DNA from: Actinomycetes bacterium
Lineage (GTDB): Bacteria > Actinomycetota > Actinomycetes > Actinomycetales > Cellulomonadaceae
Length of the DNA stretch: 64,000 nt
Direction of reading: 5' to 3'
Assembly (NCBI GenBank): GCA_021778635.1
Contig: JAJYCD010000001.1
Span: 52,176 to 116,175, forward strand
In this document: piece after piece, positions 38,069 to 47,639 of the stretch
Layout of the letters: the number at the start of each line of letters is the position of its first letter
How positions within the stretch are numbered: the first letter of the stretch is position 1
Made by a program: the position numbers and the translations under genes
The notes under the pieces: model-generated
The model's input: only the letters and a program-made list of their open reading frames with translations
The model's database searches: none
Told to the model about the DNA's origin: nothing

Positions 38069-38422
38069 GTGCTCCCCGTCCAGCACCGGATGCGTCGGTC
38101 GGCTGACTTTCAGCAGACGGTGCGGACCGGGGCTCGCGCGGGCCGCCAGAGCCTCGTCGTGCACATGATCACGCGAACCGACCCCGGACCTGGTCCGGTG
38201 GTCGGTTTCGTCGTGTCCAAGGCCGTGGGGGATGCGGTGACGCGCAATCGCGTGAAGCGACGATTGCGATCCGCTGTTCAGGGGCACCTGACGGAGATGC
38301 CGCGCGAGGTAGGGATGGTCGTTCGTGCGCTTCCGCCGAGCGCCGGGCGCACATTCGCCGAGCTCGAAGGCGACCTCCTGGCCGCGATGCGCAGCGCCGG
38401 TCGACGCAGGAGCTCACGGTGA
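38069..38422 (+). CDS. rnpA: ribonuclease P protein component
   Basis: A 117-residue basic protein that helps the RNase P RNA mature tRNA 5' ends. The GTG start gives MLPVQHRMRRSADFQQTVRTG, the usual opening. The RNR-type motif VVGFVVSKAVGDAVTRNRVKRRLR is clear. It sits 8 bases after rpmH, and its stop overlaps the yidD start (GTGA at 38419-38422). No ribosome site is visible, suggesting coupling with rpmH. Confidence 0.96.
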   Translation: MLPVQHRMRRSADFQQTVRTGARAGRQSLVVHMITRTDPGPGPVVGFVVSKAVGDAVTRNRVKRRLRSAVQGHLTEMPREVGMVVRALPPSAGRTFAELEGDLLAAMRSAGRRRSSR

Positions 38423-38829
38423 CGTCCCGACGGGGTCGAGCCCGTGCGCGTGCGGTGGCGCGTGCCGTTGTGGCCGTGCCGGGACGGCTCGTCGTCCTCC
38501 TGCTGCGGGGATATCAGCGGTACATCTCGCCGATGACGCCACCGACCTGCCGGTACTACCCGTCGTGCTCGCAGTACGCGGTGATCGCGGTTCAACGGCA
38601 CGGCGTGTTCCGTGGGGTCGGCTTGGCAGCGTGGCGTCTTCTGCGGTGCAACCCCTGGAGCGCTGGAGGCGTCGACGACGTGCCCGAGAGGGTGCCGCGC
38701 CACCACGTGCACGGGGCCGCGGGGGGCGTTGCGCGGTTGTCGTCCCCGGCGGATTGCCCGGAAGGCGGTCACATGGTTGAGACTGTGCCGCGGGGACCCC
38801 GGACTGCGGGTCGCGCAGAGGTGTCATGA
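38419..38829 (+). CDS. yidD: membrane protein insertion efficiency factor YidD
   Basis: A 136-residue protein with the conserved YidD core: LLRGYQRYISPMTPPTCRYYPSCSQYA (three-cysteine segment) and AVQRHGVFRGVGLAAWRLLRCNPW. It assists YidC-dependent membrane insertion at the inner face of the membrane. Basic helices lie at the N-terminus. The last ~45 residues, after CNPWSAGGVDDVP, are an unstructured extension with a HVHGAAGG stretch. The start overlaps the rnpA stop. Confidence 0.92.
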   Translation: MTSRRGRARARAVARAVVAVPGRLVVLLLRGYQRYISPMTPPTCRYYPSCSQYAVIAVQRHGVFRGVGLAAWRLLRCNPWSAGGVDDVPERVPRHHVHGAAGGVARLSSPADCPEGGHMVETVPRGPRTAGRAEVS

Positions 38830-38917
38830 GATCGAACGGCGCGCGTGCGTGTGTTGCCGGCCGCCTGACGGACACGGCAGACAGCCGTGGGCCGGACCGA
38901 CCTGAGGGAGCTAGTTG

Positions 38918-40003
38918 ATGGACCTGTTCAAGATCCTCTACCCCATCGAATGGGTGGTCGCATGGATCATGGTGCAGTTCCATGCGCTCTTCCGGCTGCT
39001 CGGTCTGAACCCGGCCTCGGGTACGGCATGGGCCCTGTCGATCGTCGGGCTCGTGGTGGTGATCCGGGTCATGCTGATCCCGCTGTTCGTGCGGCAGATC
39101 CGGGCCTCGCGGGGAATGCAGCTCCTCGCACCCGAGATGCAGGCGATCCAGAAGAAGTACAAGGGGAAGTCCGATCCGGCGTCGCGCGAGGCGATGAGCC
39201 GCGAGACGATGGAGCTCTACAAGAAGCACAACACCAACCCGCTGGCGTCGTGCCTACCGATCCTCGCGCAGTCCCCGATCTTCTTCGCGCTCTTCCGCGT
39301 GCTGAACAGTCTGCAGAACATCGCGTCGGGCCAACAGGCACCGATCGGTGTGATGACCAAGGACCTCGCGTCGCAGGCGGAGAAGGCGACGCTGTTCGGC
39401 GCACCGCTGTCCTCGACCTTCGTCAAGGCCGCCGACGCGGTCTCGGGTCCGGTGGGGCACGTGGTGTCCGTCGCCGGGAACGTCAGGTTCGTGACGATCC
39501 TGCTCATCGTCGCGATGTCGGTGACGACGTTCACGACGCAGCGCCAGCTGACGATGAAGAACATGCCGGCGTCCGCGCTTCAGGGCCCGATGGCCCAGCA
39601 GCAGAAGATGCTCCTGTACATCCTCCCGTTGGTGTTCGCCTTCTCCGGGGTCAACTTCCCGATCGGTGTCCTGATCTACTGGACGACGACGAACATCTGG
39701 TCGATGGGCCAGCAGTTCTACACGATCCGTCGCATGCCGGCACCCGGTTCAGAGGCGGAGAGGCTGCTCAAGGAGCGCCAGGCGCGCAAGGGCAAGACTC
39801 AGGGTCAGATCGCTGCAGGCCCGGAGCTGCCGGCCATCGAGGAGCCGGCGCGCGGCCAGCGCGTGCAGCCCAAGCGCAAGGACCGGCAGAAGAAGCGAAC
39901 GACGAGCGATGGTGCGCTCCCCGACAGTGAGGCATCGGGCAGCTCATCGGACTCGGACGACGACGAGCCGGAGCCACCGGCGCCCACCAAGCCGAAGAAG
40001 TAG
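38918..40003 (+). CDS. yidC: membrane protein insertase YidC
   Basis: A 361-residue Oxa1/YidC-family insertase with five hydrophobic helices. The first begins EWVVAWIMVQFHALF, the second contains the functional arginine in VVVIRVMLIPLFVRQ, and the cytoplasmic hairpin MQAIQKKYKGKSDPASREAMSRE follows. The third and later helices include NPLASCLPILAQSPIFFALFRVL and VFAFSGVNFPIGVLIYWTTTNIW. There is a long Lys/Arg then Asp/Ser-rich tail that probably contacts ribosomes. ATG 38918 has GAGGGAG 7 bases upstream, better than the TTG at 38915. Confidence 0.96.
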   Translation: MDLFKILYPIEWVVAWIMVQFHALFRLLGLNPASGTAWALSIVGLVVVIRVMLIPLFVRQIRASRGMQLLAPEMQAIQKKYKGKSDPASREAMSRETMELYKKHNTNPLASCLPILAQSPIFFALFRVLNSLQNIASGQQAPIGVMTKDLASQAEKATLFGAPLSSTFVKAADAVSGPVGHVVSVAGNVRFVTILLIVAMSVTTFTTQRQLTMKNMPASALQGPMAQQQKMLLYILPLVFAFSGVNFPIGVLIYWTTTNIWSMGQQFYTIRRMPAPGSEAERLLKERQARKGKTQGQIAAGPELPAIEEPARGQRVQPKRKDRQKKRTTSDGALPDSEASGSSSDSDDDEPEPPAPTKPKK

Positions 40004-40045
40004 CGCGGACCACCAGGTCACGTGCCGTGCCAGGAGGACAGAACA

Positions 40046-40564
40046 ATGGCATCACCCGCTGAGCAGGAAGGCCCGCCGGTCGAGGTCCCGGCGACCCGTC
40101 GCCTCGAGGAGGAGGGCGAGATCGCGGCCGACTACCTCGAGGAGCTCCTCGACATCGCAGATCTCGACGGTGACATCGACATCGACGTCGAGCACGGTCG
40201 AGCGGCCGTGGCGGTCGTGGCCGACGGCGGTTCGGAGCGCGCGTTGCGTCGGCTGGCGGGCAAGGACGGTGAGGTTCTCGATGCTCTTCAAGAGCTCACC
40301 CGGCTGGCCGTCCAGGCGAAGACGGGCGAGCGGAGCCGGTTGATGCTGGACGTCGCGGGTTTCCGTGCCGCGAGACGGGTGGAGCTGACCAAGGTGGCGG
40401 ACGCGGCGATCGCCCGGGCGAAGGAGACCGGCGAACCGGTCGCGCTCGAACCGATGAACCCGTTCGAGCGGAAGGTCGTGCACGACGCCGTCGCGGACGC
40501 CGGACTCGTGAGCGATTCCGACGGCGTCGAACCACTTCGTCACGTCGTGGTTCGTCCGGCCTAG
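40046..40564 (+). CDS. jag: R3H/KH RNA-binding protein (Jag/KhpB-like)
   Basis: A 172-residue cytoplasmic RNA-binding protein. A KH-like domain contains GRAAVAVVADGGSERALRRLAGKDGEVLDALQEL (two pieces); the R3H domain ends EPMNPFERKVVHDAVADAGLVS. Homologues (KhpB, also called Jag/EloR) regulate elongation and sporulation-related mRNAs in Firmicutes; the actinobacterial role is less clear. AGGAGG lies 8 bases before the ATG. It is the last gene of the rpmH-rnpA-yidD-yidC unit. Confidence 0.92.
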   Translation: MASPAEQEGPPVEVPATRRLEEEGEIAADYLEELLDIADLDGDIDIDVEHGRAAVAVVADGGSERALRRLAGKDGEVLDALQELTRLAVQAKTGERSRLMLDVAGFRAARRVELTKVADAAIARAKETGEPVALEPMNPFERKVVHDAVADAGLVSDSDGVEPLRHVVVRPA

Positions 40565-40960
40565 CGGGATCGGCGATCGGCTCGATCCCTGCGTGGGGCC
40601 GAGCCGGGTCGCCGAACCAGCCTGTCGTCGATGGAGAGCGGGCCCGTGCCGTCGGAGAGTCGGAGCGCGTCGAGATCCGTGCGCGAGTCGGACTCGCGGA
40701 CGAGGGCGCAGTCGTCGGCTCTGGGCTTGGATGCGCGGCCCTCGGCACGTCAAGGTGCTCGGGCGGTGGATCTCGGCACTCGGTCGAGCCGAAAGCTGCC
40801 AGGCGAGGGCTGCGGGTGTCGAGCTATGCGTCGGGCGGCTCAGAGCGTGCGGAACAGACGGTCCCGATGTGATCGTCCCCGCCCGGTGGCACCGCGCCGA
40901 GGCAGTTGTCGGGCATCGATGCGGCGCGATCCCGGAGGCCGTCCGGACGGCGCTCTGCGA

Positions 40961-40976
40961 TGTTTCACGTGAAACG
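40961..40976. promoter_or_regulatory. parS: parS site 1
   Basis: TGTTTCACGTGAAACG differs from the canonical ParB-binding palindrome TGTTTCACGTGAAACA only in the last base. It lies between jag and rsmG. Confidence 0.92.
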
Positions 40977-41461
40977 AACGGCGCTTTCGGCCCCGCGGGT
41001 TCGGACGGGCTCGAGCGGGACACTCTCGGCGCGCGTGTTCACGTGGGGCGAGGGCCCCCTTGGGTCACACGCACTCCTCACGTGGTCGCGCGGCGTCGAG
41101 CATCGTCGTGGACTGGTGTCGCCGGGCGATCGATCCGCCGATCGGCTTCCAGGCTCGACGGCGTGCGGGCATGGCGAGAGCGGATTCGCTGCAAGGATCT
41201 CGGCTGTCGACATCGGCTGACGGTTGACCCTCTGGTGTCGAGCGGGTTGTGGGGCTTCACCTTCAGCCGTCATTGACAGAGGCGGTGACATCAGGCGGGA
41301 GTGCACGCCGGTCGCCGCGCGGCTTCTGGCGCCATGGGTCTTCCTAGTCGCGGCATCGGCACTCGGGTGACCTGGTCTCTTCGCTGTGGCGACGTCGGCC
41401 TCGGTGGGTCCACAGGGGTGGAGGACCTCGTGCGCGGGTGGTCCGCGGGCATGAAAGACTG

Positions 41462-41477
41462 TGTTTCACGTGAAACG
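41462..41477. promoter_or_regulatory. parS: parS site 2
   Basis: TGTTTCACGTGAAACG, identical to site 1 and 501 bases from it, 172 bases before the rsmG start. Confidence 0.92.
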
Positions 41478-41648
41478 GTGAGAACGACGACGGCCACAGA
41501 TTCGGTGGACAGCGTTCGTCGCGGGTCTGGTCCAGCGCGGGCATGCTGGCGACCGTCGTCCCACGAGCGCCGAAAGGGACCGCTGAGCCGGAGGGTCAGA
41601 GCGCAAGGTCGTTGCCGGCGAAGGACCACTGACCGAGTGAGGAGCGAG

Positions 41649-42308
41649 GTGCGGGTGAGCCAGATCGAGGAGTCGGCAGTCAAGGGCTTCTTCGGCGACT
41701 CCTACCCGGTGGTTGCCCGCTTTGCCGACCTCTTGGCGGATCAGGGCGTGCGACGAGGCCTGATCGGGCCGCGAGAAGTACCGATCCTGTGGGAGCGTCA
41801 TCTGCTGAATTCGGCGACGGTCGTTCCATTCCTTCCGGCCTCGGGCCGCGTGATCGACATCGGCTCGGGCGCAGGCCTGCCGGGCGTCGTGATCGCTGCG
41901 ATGTGTCCGCACCTCGACGTCGTTCTGGTGGAGTCGATGGAGCGTCGGACGGACTGGCTGTCCGAGGTCGTCGCCGAGCTCGCGCTCTCGAACGCGTCGG
42001 TGCGTCGCGCGCGGGCGGAGGAGTTGCACGGGAAGCTGCGCGCCGAGGTCGTGACGGCACGCGCGGTGGCACCGCTGGATCGTCTCGTCCGGTGGGCCAT
42101 GCCTCTTCTGGGTGTCGGGGGAACACTGCTTGCGCTGAAGGGCGCGAGCGCGCAAGCCGAGGTGCAGACCGCGGCAGCCAGGATCCGGTCTCTCGGAGGA
42201 GCGGCAGCGGAGGTTCTGCGCGCGTCGACGATCGCGGGGGCGGACGGGACGACGATCGTGAGGGTGGTGCGGGGATCTGTGCGCAGTCCGCGGGGTGGCG
42301 AGCGGTGA
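41649..42308 (+). CDS. rsmG: 16S rRNA (guanine527-N7)-methyltransferase RsmG
   Basis: A 219-residue SAM-dependent methyltransferase that modifies G527 of 16S rRNA. It shows FADLLADQGVRRGLIGPREVPILWERHLLNSA (two pieces), SAM-binding VIDIGSGAGLPGVVIA at ~68-83, VLVESMERRTDWL and VVTARAVAPLDRLVRW. GTG 41649 follows GAGGAGCGAG; GTG 41655 is nearly as likely. The frame stays open to 41301, but that upstream part includes a parS site and is not protein-like. The gene lies before parA, as in most actinobacteria. Confidence 0.95.
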   Translation: MRVSQIEESAVKGFFGDSYPVVARFADLLADQGVRRGLIGPREVPILWERHLLNSATVVPFLPASGRVIDIGSGAGLPGVVIAAMCPHLDVVLVESMERRTDWLSEVVAELALSNASVRRARAEELHGKLRAEVVTARAVAPLDRLVRWAMPLLGVGGTLLALKGASAQAEVQTAAARIRSLGGAAAEVLRASTIAGADGTTIVRVVRGSVRSPRGGER

Positions 42309-42406
42309 CGGCTCCGTTCGGCGCCCGGGTGACGACGCGGTGCCCATCCTGTGCCCACGGCCCCCAGGCGCGAGCTGTCATGCACGGGGAGTCGCGTCGG
42401 GATGGA

Positions 42407-42422
42407 GGTTTCACGTGGAACA
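42407..42422. promoter_or_regulatory. parS: parS-like variant site
   Basis: GGTTTCACGTGGAACA matches the canonical parS at 14 of 16 positions and keeps the TTTCACGTG core. The inner GTTTCACGTGGAAC form resembles variants reported in mycobacteria. It lies in the rsmG-parA gap. Confidence 0.7.
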
Positions 42423-42515
42423 CGCGTGGGCGGTGGCGACGCCCCGAGCTGAAGTGGAGGAGCGGGGAATGCGGCGTTGGGCGCAGGAGCACGGCGAGGC
42501 AACGGGTGGTGGCTG

Positions 42516-43654
<1,139 letters not shown>

Positions 43655-43658
<4 letters not shown>

Positions 43659-44836
43659 GCGAGAAGCGGCGCGGACTTGGACGCGGACTCGGCGCACTGA
43701 TTCCGTCTGGGAGTGACGCGCAACGACCGGTCGACGTCTTCTTCCCGGACAACCAGGGCGCCGCGGCGGCGCTCGCGCGAGGATCGCGGACGGAGGACGA
43801 GCGGCGGGTCGCGACCAGTTCGATCGGGTCTGCCGACTCGATCGGGAATGCCGACGATGTTTCACGTGAAACGGCGCCACGCGAAGGCGTCGATGCCATG
43901 ACGGGGAGCGGCGGAGCCTCGGGTTCCAACGGTCACGGAACGCCCGGCGCCGATGCGAGACCAGGGCCGGTTGGTGAGGGGCTGCTCCCGGTTCCCGGCG
44001 CGCACTTCGCCGAGATCTCGGTCTCGTCGATCGTCCCCAACTCAAAGCAGCCACGGACGGTGTTCGACGAGGATGCCCTCGCTGAGCTCGTCGGCTCGAT
44101 CAAGGAGGTAGGGGTCCTCCAGCCGATCGTGGTGCGACCGAGGGCGGCTGGGATCGGTGGGGACGTCGATGCTCCGACCTACGAGCTGATCATGGGGGAG
44201 CGCCGGTGGCGCGCCACCATCGAGGCCGGTCTCGAGACCATCCCGGCGATCGTTCGCGACACCGAGGACGAGGCCCTGCTGAGGGACGCGCTCCTCGAGA
44301 ACCTGCACCGCAGCCAGCTGAATCCCCTCGAGGAGGCCGCCGCGTACCAGCAGCTCCTCGACGACTTCGGGTGCACCCACGAGGAGCTCGCCGGCCGCAT
44401 CCATCGATCGCGACCCCAGATCTCGAACACCCTCCGACTGCTCCGGCTCCCCCCGCTCGTCCAGCGGAGAGTTGCGGCCGGCGTCCTGTCCGCCGGGCAC
44501 GCACGTGCGCTTCTCGGACTCGTCGACGGTGCTGCGATCGAACGCCTGGCGCAGCGCATCGTCGCCGAAGGCCTCTCGGTACGCGCGACGGAGGAGATCG
44601 TCACGCTCGGAGGTGACGGGGAGCCGAAGCCCACTCAACGGCGCCCGCGCGCGGGGGACCGCAACGCTGCACTTGACGACCTCGCCGCTCGTCTCTCCGA
44701 TCGCTTCGAGACCCGGGTCAAGATCGCTCTCGGAAAGAGCAAGGGGCGGCTCACGGTCGAGTTCGCCTCGGTTCAGGACCTCAATCGGATTCTCGAGACC
44801 CTGTCACCCGAGGACCCGGGGCTCTTGCGCAGCTGA
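43655..44836 (+). CDS. parB: chromosome partitioning CTPase ParB
   Basis: A 393-residue ParB/Spo0J protein. It opens with [16 protein letters not shown] (the ParA-activating LGRGLGAL peptide), then a ~90-residue low-complexity linker. The CTP-binding domain shows [29 protein letters not shown] and [14 protein letters not shown]. The helix-turn-helix contains [17 protein letters not shown] and [13 protein letters not shown]; a C-terminal dimerisation domain follows. The GTG start overlaps the parA stop (GTGA) with AGGAGG upstream. A parS site lies inside the linker-coding part. Confidence 0.97.
43858..43873. promoter_or_regulatory. parS: parS site 3, inside parB
   Basis: TGTTTCACGTGAAACG, identical to sites 1 and 2, within the parB coding sequence. 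It encodes [15 protein letters not shown] in the disordered linker, so the protein sequence there is constrained by the DNA site. Confidence 0.92.
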
Positions 44837-44935
44837 GAACCTGGTTGGGCCGGCTCCGACGGGTGGCTGCTGTCGACACCACGCGAGGGACGAGTCAACG
44901 CCGAGCGAGGACTTGGCGCCTAGCGGCAGGCACCC

Positions 44936-45895
44936 TCAGCGTGATTCGGACGGCGAGTCGACAGCCGCCAGCACCAGGCGACGGTAGAGGTCACCCAGGT
45001 GGTATCCAGCGGCCTCGGCCGCCTGCGGGAGGAGCGACGTCTCCGTCATGCCCGGGGCGACATTCACCTCGAGGAAGTGGATCGTGCCCGCGCTGTCGAC
45101 GATGAGGTCGGTGCGGGAGATGTGTCGGAGGCCGAGCGCCCGGTGCGCGCGGAGTGCGGTGTCGGCCACGCGCGCGGTCACCTCGGGCGTCAGTCGCGCC
45201 GGGGTGAAGTACTCGGTGCGCCCGGGGTTGTACCGGGCGTCATAGTCGTACGGGCCGTCCGTCACGATCTCGACCGGCGGGAGAGCGACGAGACCGTCGC
45301 CCGCGTCGACCACGCTGACCGCGAGCTCGACGCCGATCACGGCGGTCTCGATCATTGCCGTGTCGCCGTAGGCGAAGCACTCCACCATCGCCCGCGGCAG
45401 ATCCTCGGCGCGTGTCACCAGGCTGACCCCGAGCGCCGAGCCGCCCTCGGCCGGCTTGACGACGAGCGGCAGGCCCAGGTGTGTGGTGATGGCGTCGAGG
45501 ACACGACCGGCCCCGAGGTCTCGGAAGAGCGACTGCGGGAGGGTCACGAAGCGCGGGGTGACCAGGCCGGCACTCTCGGCGACGGTCTTGGCGCCCGGCT
45601 TGCTCCAGGCGATGCGCGACGCGCGCGGATCGGTCCCCAGGTAGGGCAGCCCGAGCAGCTCGAGGACGTCACGCACAGACCCGTCCTCGCCGCTCGCACC
45701 GTGCAGCAACGGCCAGACGAGATCCGGACGCAGCTCGGTCAGTGCTGGGACCAGGTCGGCGTCGACGTCATGGACGCTGACCTCGATGCCGACGCCACGG
45801 AGGGCCTCGGCGACGCGACGGCCGGAGCGGAGGGAGACGTCGCGCTCGTGGGAGAGCCCGCCGGCGAGGACGGCGATCCGCGGTGCGGGACTCAT
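44936..45895 (-). CDS. ddl: D-alanine--D-alanine ligase (ATP-grasp)
   Basis: A 319-residue ATP-grasp ligase making the D-Ala-D-Ala dipeptide for peptidoglycan. Motifs are LAGGLSHERDVSLRSG, LLHGASGEDGSVRDVLELLGLPYLG, VVKPAEGGSALGVSLV, the omega-loop YDYDARYNPGRTEYFTPA and EVNVAPGMTETSLLP. The ATG overlaps the stop of the upstream aminotransferase gene (ATGA at 45892-45895). It is on the short side for Ddl but keeps the key motifs. A second ddl elsewhere in the genome cannot be excluded, nor a specialised ligase for another D-amino-acid pair. Confidence 0.85.
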   Translation of the reverse strand: MSPAPRIAVLAGGLSHERDVSLRSGRRVAEALRGVGIEVSVHDVDADLVPALTELRPDLVWPLLHGASGEDGSVRDVLELLGLPYLGTDPRASRIAWSKPGAKTVAESAGLVTPRFVTLPQSLFRDLGAGRVLDAITTHLGLPLVVKPAEGGSALGVSLVTRAEDLPRAMVECFAYGDTAMIETAVIGVELAVSVVDAGDGLVALPPVEIVTDGPYDYDARYNPGRTEYFTPARLTPEVTARVADTALRAHRALGLRHISRTDLIVDSAGTIHFLEVNVAPGMTETSLLPQAAEAAGYHLGDLYRRLVLAAVDSPSESR

Positions 45896-47229
45896 GCCAG
45901 GTCCGGTGACGGCGACTCGATGGAGGTACCGCCATCGCCGGGAGCCACGCCGAACAGGTCCACGAGCTCGCTCTCGCTCGAGATGACGCCGGCGAGCCGA
46001 CGGACGCCCTCGCGGATGCGCTCGGGGGTCGGGAAGCAGAACGAGAGTCGCATGTGGTCGGACCCCTGGCCGTCTGCGTAGAACGCGGTCCCGGGGACGT
46101 AGGCGACTCGGGCCGTCACAGCGCGCGGGAGCATCGCCTTGGCGTCGAGGCCTTCGGGCAGCCGGACCCACGTGTAGAACCCGCCGTCAGGGACGGTCCA
46201 CGTGGCGCGGGGGAGATGCTCCGCGAGGGCCCCGACCATCGCATCACGCCGTTCCCGGTAGAGCTCTCGGAACGCCTTGATCTGTCCGCGCCAGTCGCAG
46301 GTGGCCAGGTAGGCGCTGATGGCGAGCTGAGAGGCGTTCGACGGGCACAGGATTGCCGACTCGCTCGCCAGCACGAGCTTCTCGCGGATCGCATGGGGCG
46401 CGACGGCCCAGCCGACGCGGTACCCCGGGGCGAAGGTCTTCGAGAACGAGCCGAGATAGATCACCCCGTCCTCGTCGAGAGAACGCAAGGCCGGGAGCGG
46501 CTCGCCCTCGAAGCCGAGCAGCCCGTACGGGTTGTCCTCGAGCACGAGCACGCCGTGGCGCCGCGCGATCTCGAGGATCTGCGGGCGTCGTGCGGCGGAC
46601 AGCGATACTCCCGCTGGGTTGTGGAAGTTGGGGACCGTGTAGAGGAACTTGACTCGCCGGCCCTCGCGGGCGAGAGCGGTCAGTGCGTCCTCGAGCGCCT
46701 CCGGAACGAGTCCATCCTGGTCCAGGGGGACGTGGACGACGTCGGCCTGGTAGGCGCGGAACACGCCGAGCGCGCCGACATAGCTCGGAGCCTCCGCGAC
46801 GACGACGTCGCCCGGGTTGATGAAGAGGCGCGTGACAAGGTCCAGAGCTTGTTGGGACCCGGTCGTGACGACGACGTCGTCGGGATGTGCCTCGATCCGC
46901 TCGAGACGCATCACCTCGAGGATCTGCTCGCGCAGCGTCTCGTCGCCCTGACCCGAGCCATACTGCAGCGCCGTCGTCCCGCGGGTCGCGATGACGCGCT
47001 GCGCCATCTCGCCGATCACGTCGAGCGGCAGTCCCTCGAGGTACGGCATGCCACCGGCGAGCGAGACGACCTCGGGTCTGCTCGCGACCGCGAACAGCGC
47101 GCGGATCTCCGAGGCGCGCATGCCGTGCGTCCGTTCGGCGTACGACGAGAGCCACGGATCGAGACGTGTCCCGGCTGTCGGGGAGGGGATGCCCGACGTC
47201 ACCGCGTCAGGCGTCGTGTTCTCGCTCAC
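45892..47229 (-). CDS. PLP-dependent class I/II aminotransferase
   Basis: A 445-residue fold-type I aminotransferase of the 2-aminoadipate/LysN-like group, without the MocR DNA-binding domain. Motifs are VSLAGGMPYLEGLP, LQYGSGQGDETLREQI, TTGSQQALDLVTR, VPNFHNPAGVSLS, LEDNPYGLLGFEG and the PLP-lysine segment GSFSKTFAPGYRVGW. The substrate is unknown. The start is a GTG with no strong ribosome site. Direct translational coupling to ddl suggests a joint role, for example in alanine supply, but that is inference. Confidence 0.88.
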   Translation of the reverse strand: MSENTTPDAVTSGIPSPTAGTRLDPWLSSYAERTHGMRASEIRALFAVASRPEVVSLAGGMPYLEGLPLDVIGEMAQRVIATRGTTALQYGSGQGDETLREQILEVMRLERIEAHPDDVVVTTGSQQALDLVTRLFINPGDVVVAEAPSYVGALGVFRAYQADVVHVPLDQDGLVPEALEDALTALAREGRRVKFLYTVPNFHNPAGVSLSAARRPQILEIARRHGVLVLEDNPYGLLGFEGEPLPALRSLDEDGVIYLGSFSKTFAPGYRVGWAVAPHAIREKLVLASESAILCPSNASQLAISAYLATCDWRGQIKAFRELYRERRDAMVGALAEHLPRATWTVPDGGFYTWVRLPEGLDAKAMLPRAVTARVAYVPGTAFYADGQGSDHMRLSFCFPTPERIREGVRRLAGVISSESELVDLFGVAPGDGGTSIESPSPDLA

Positions 47230-47288
47230 CCGCCGAGTGTCGCACGGGAGCGGGTGGTGCCACGGTCAGGGCACACGGTGCGGACAGG

Positions 47289-47639
47289 TCACCGCCCAGC
47301 CAGGACGTCCTCGACGAGGGCGACGAGCTCCGGCTTGGGCCGCGCGCCGACCACGGTGCGGACCACCTCGCCGGAGGAGAACACGGACAGTGTCGGGATC
47401 GACGTCACTCCGTAGACCGCGGCGGTGGTCGGGTGCGCGTCGACGTCCACCCGCACGACGCGCACCCGACCGTGGTACGCCACGGCGAGCTCGGCCAGCA
47501 CCGGTTCGACCAAACGGCACGGTGCGCACCACGCGGCCGAGAAGTGCACCAGGACCGGGCCGCGAGCGTCCAGCACGAGCGTGCGGAACGTCGAGTCGCC
47601 GGCCTCGATCACAGTCCCGTCGCCGGGAGCCTCGGTCAT
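47289..47639 (-). CDS. trxA: thioredoxin
   Basis: A 116-residue thioredoxin with the redox pair Cys38/Cys41 in WCAPC. The fold blocks [20 protein letters not shown] and [24 protein letters not shown] include the cis-proline (SIPT). The central pair residue is Ala rather than the usual Gly of WCGPC, which may shift its redox potential. The ATG overlaps the trxB stop (ATGA), forming a trxB-trxA coupled pair as in mycobacteria. Confidence 0.95.
   Translation of the reverse strand: MTEAPGDGTVIEAGDSTFRTLVLDARGPVLVHFSAAWCAPCRLVEPVLAELAVAYHGRVRVVRVDVDAHPTTAAVYGVTSIPTLSVFSSGEVVRTVVGARPKPELVALVEDVLAGR

Larger units (their letters stand above)
40565..41648. other. 1.08-kb gene-free interval with two parS sites
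   Basis: No frame here looks like a protein: the open stretches on both strands are rich in Arg, Trp, Cys and His with no family resemblance and no ribosome sites. Two parS palindromes lie at 40961-40976 and 41462-41477. The interval probably also holds the promoter of rsmG-parA-parB, which I cannot locate. In many relatives jag and rsmG are closer. Confidence 0.7.

Noticed and set aside
40052..41023. A 323-codon minus-strand frame over jag and the gap
   Set aside because: It runs antisense to jag and has no protein-like features beyond the strand complement of real coding.
40593..41276. A 227-codon plus-strand frame in the jag-rsmG gap
   Set aside because: Composition is rich in Arg, Trp and Cys, it spans a parS palindrome, no ribosome site is present and no family pattern is recognisable. 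It looks like chance openness in GC-rich DNA.
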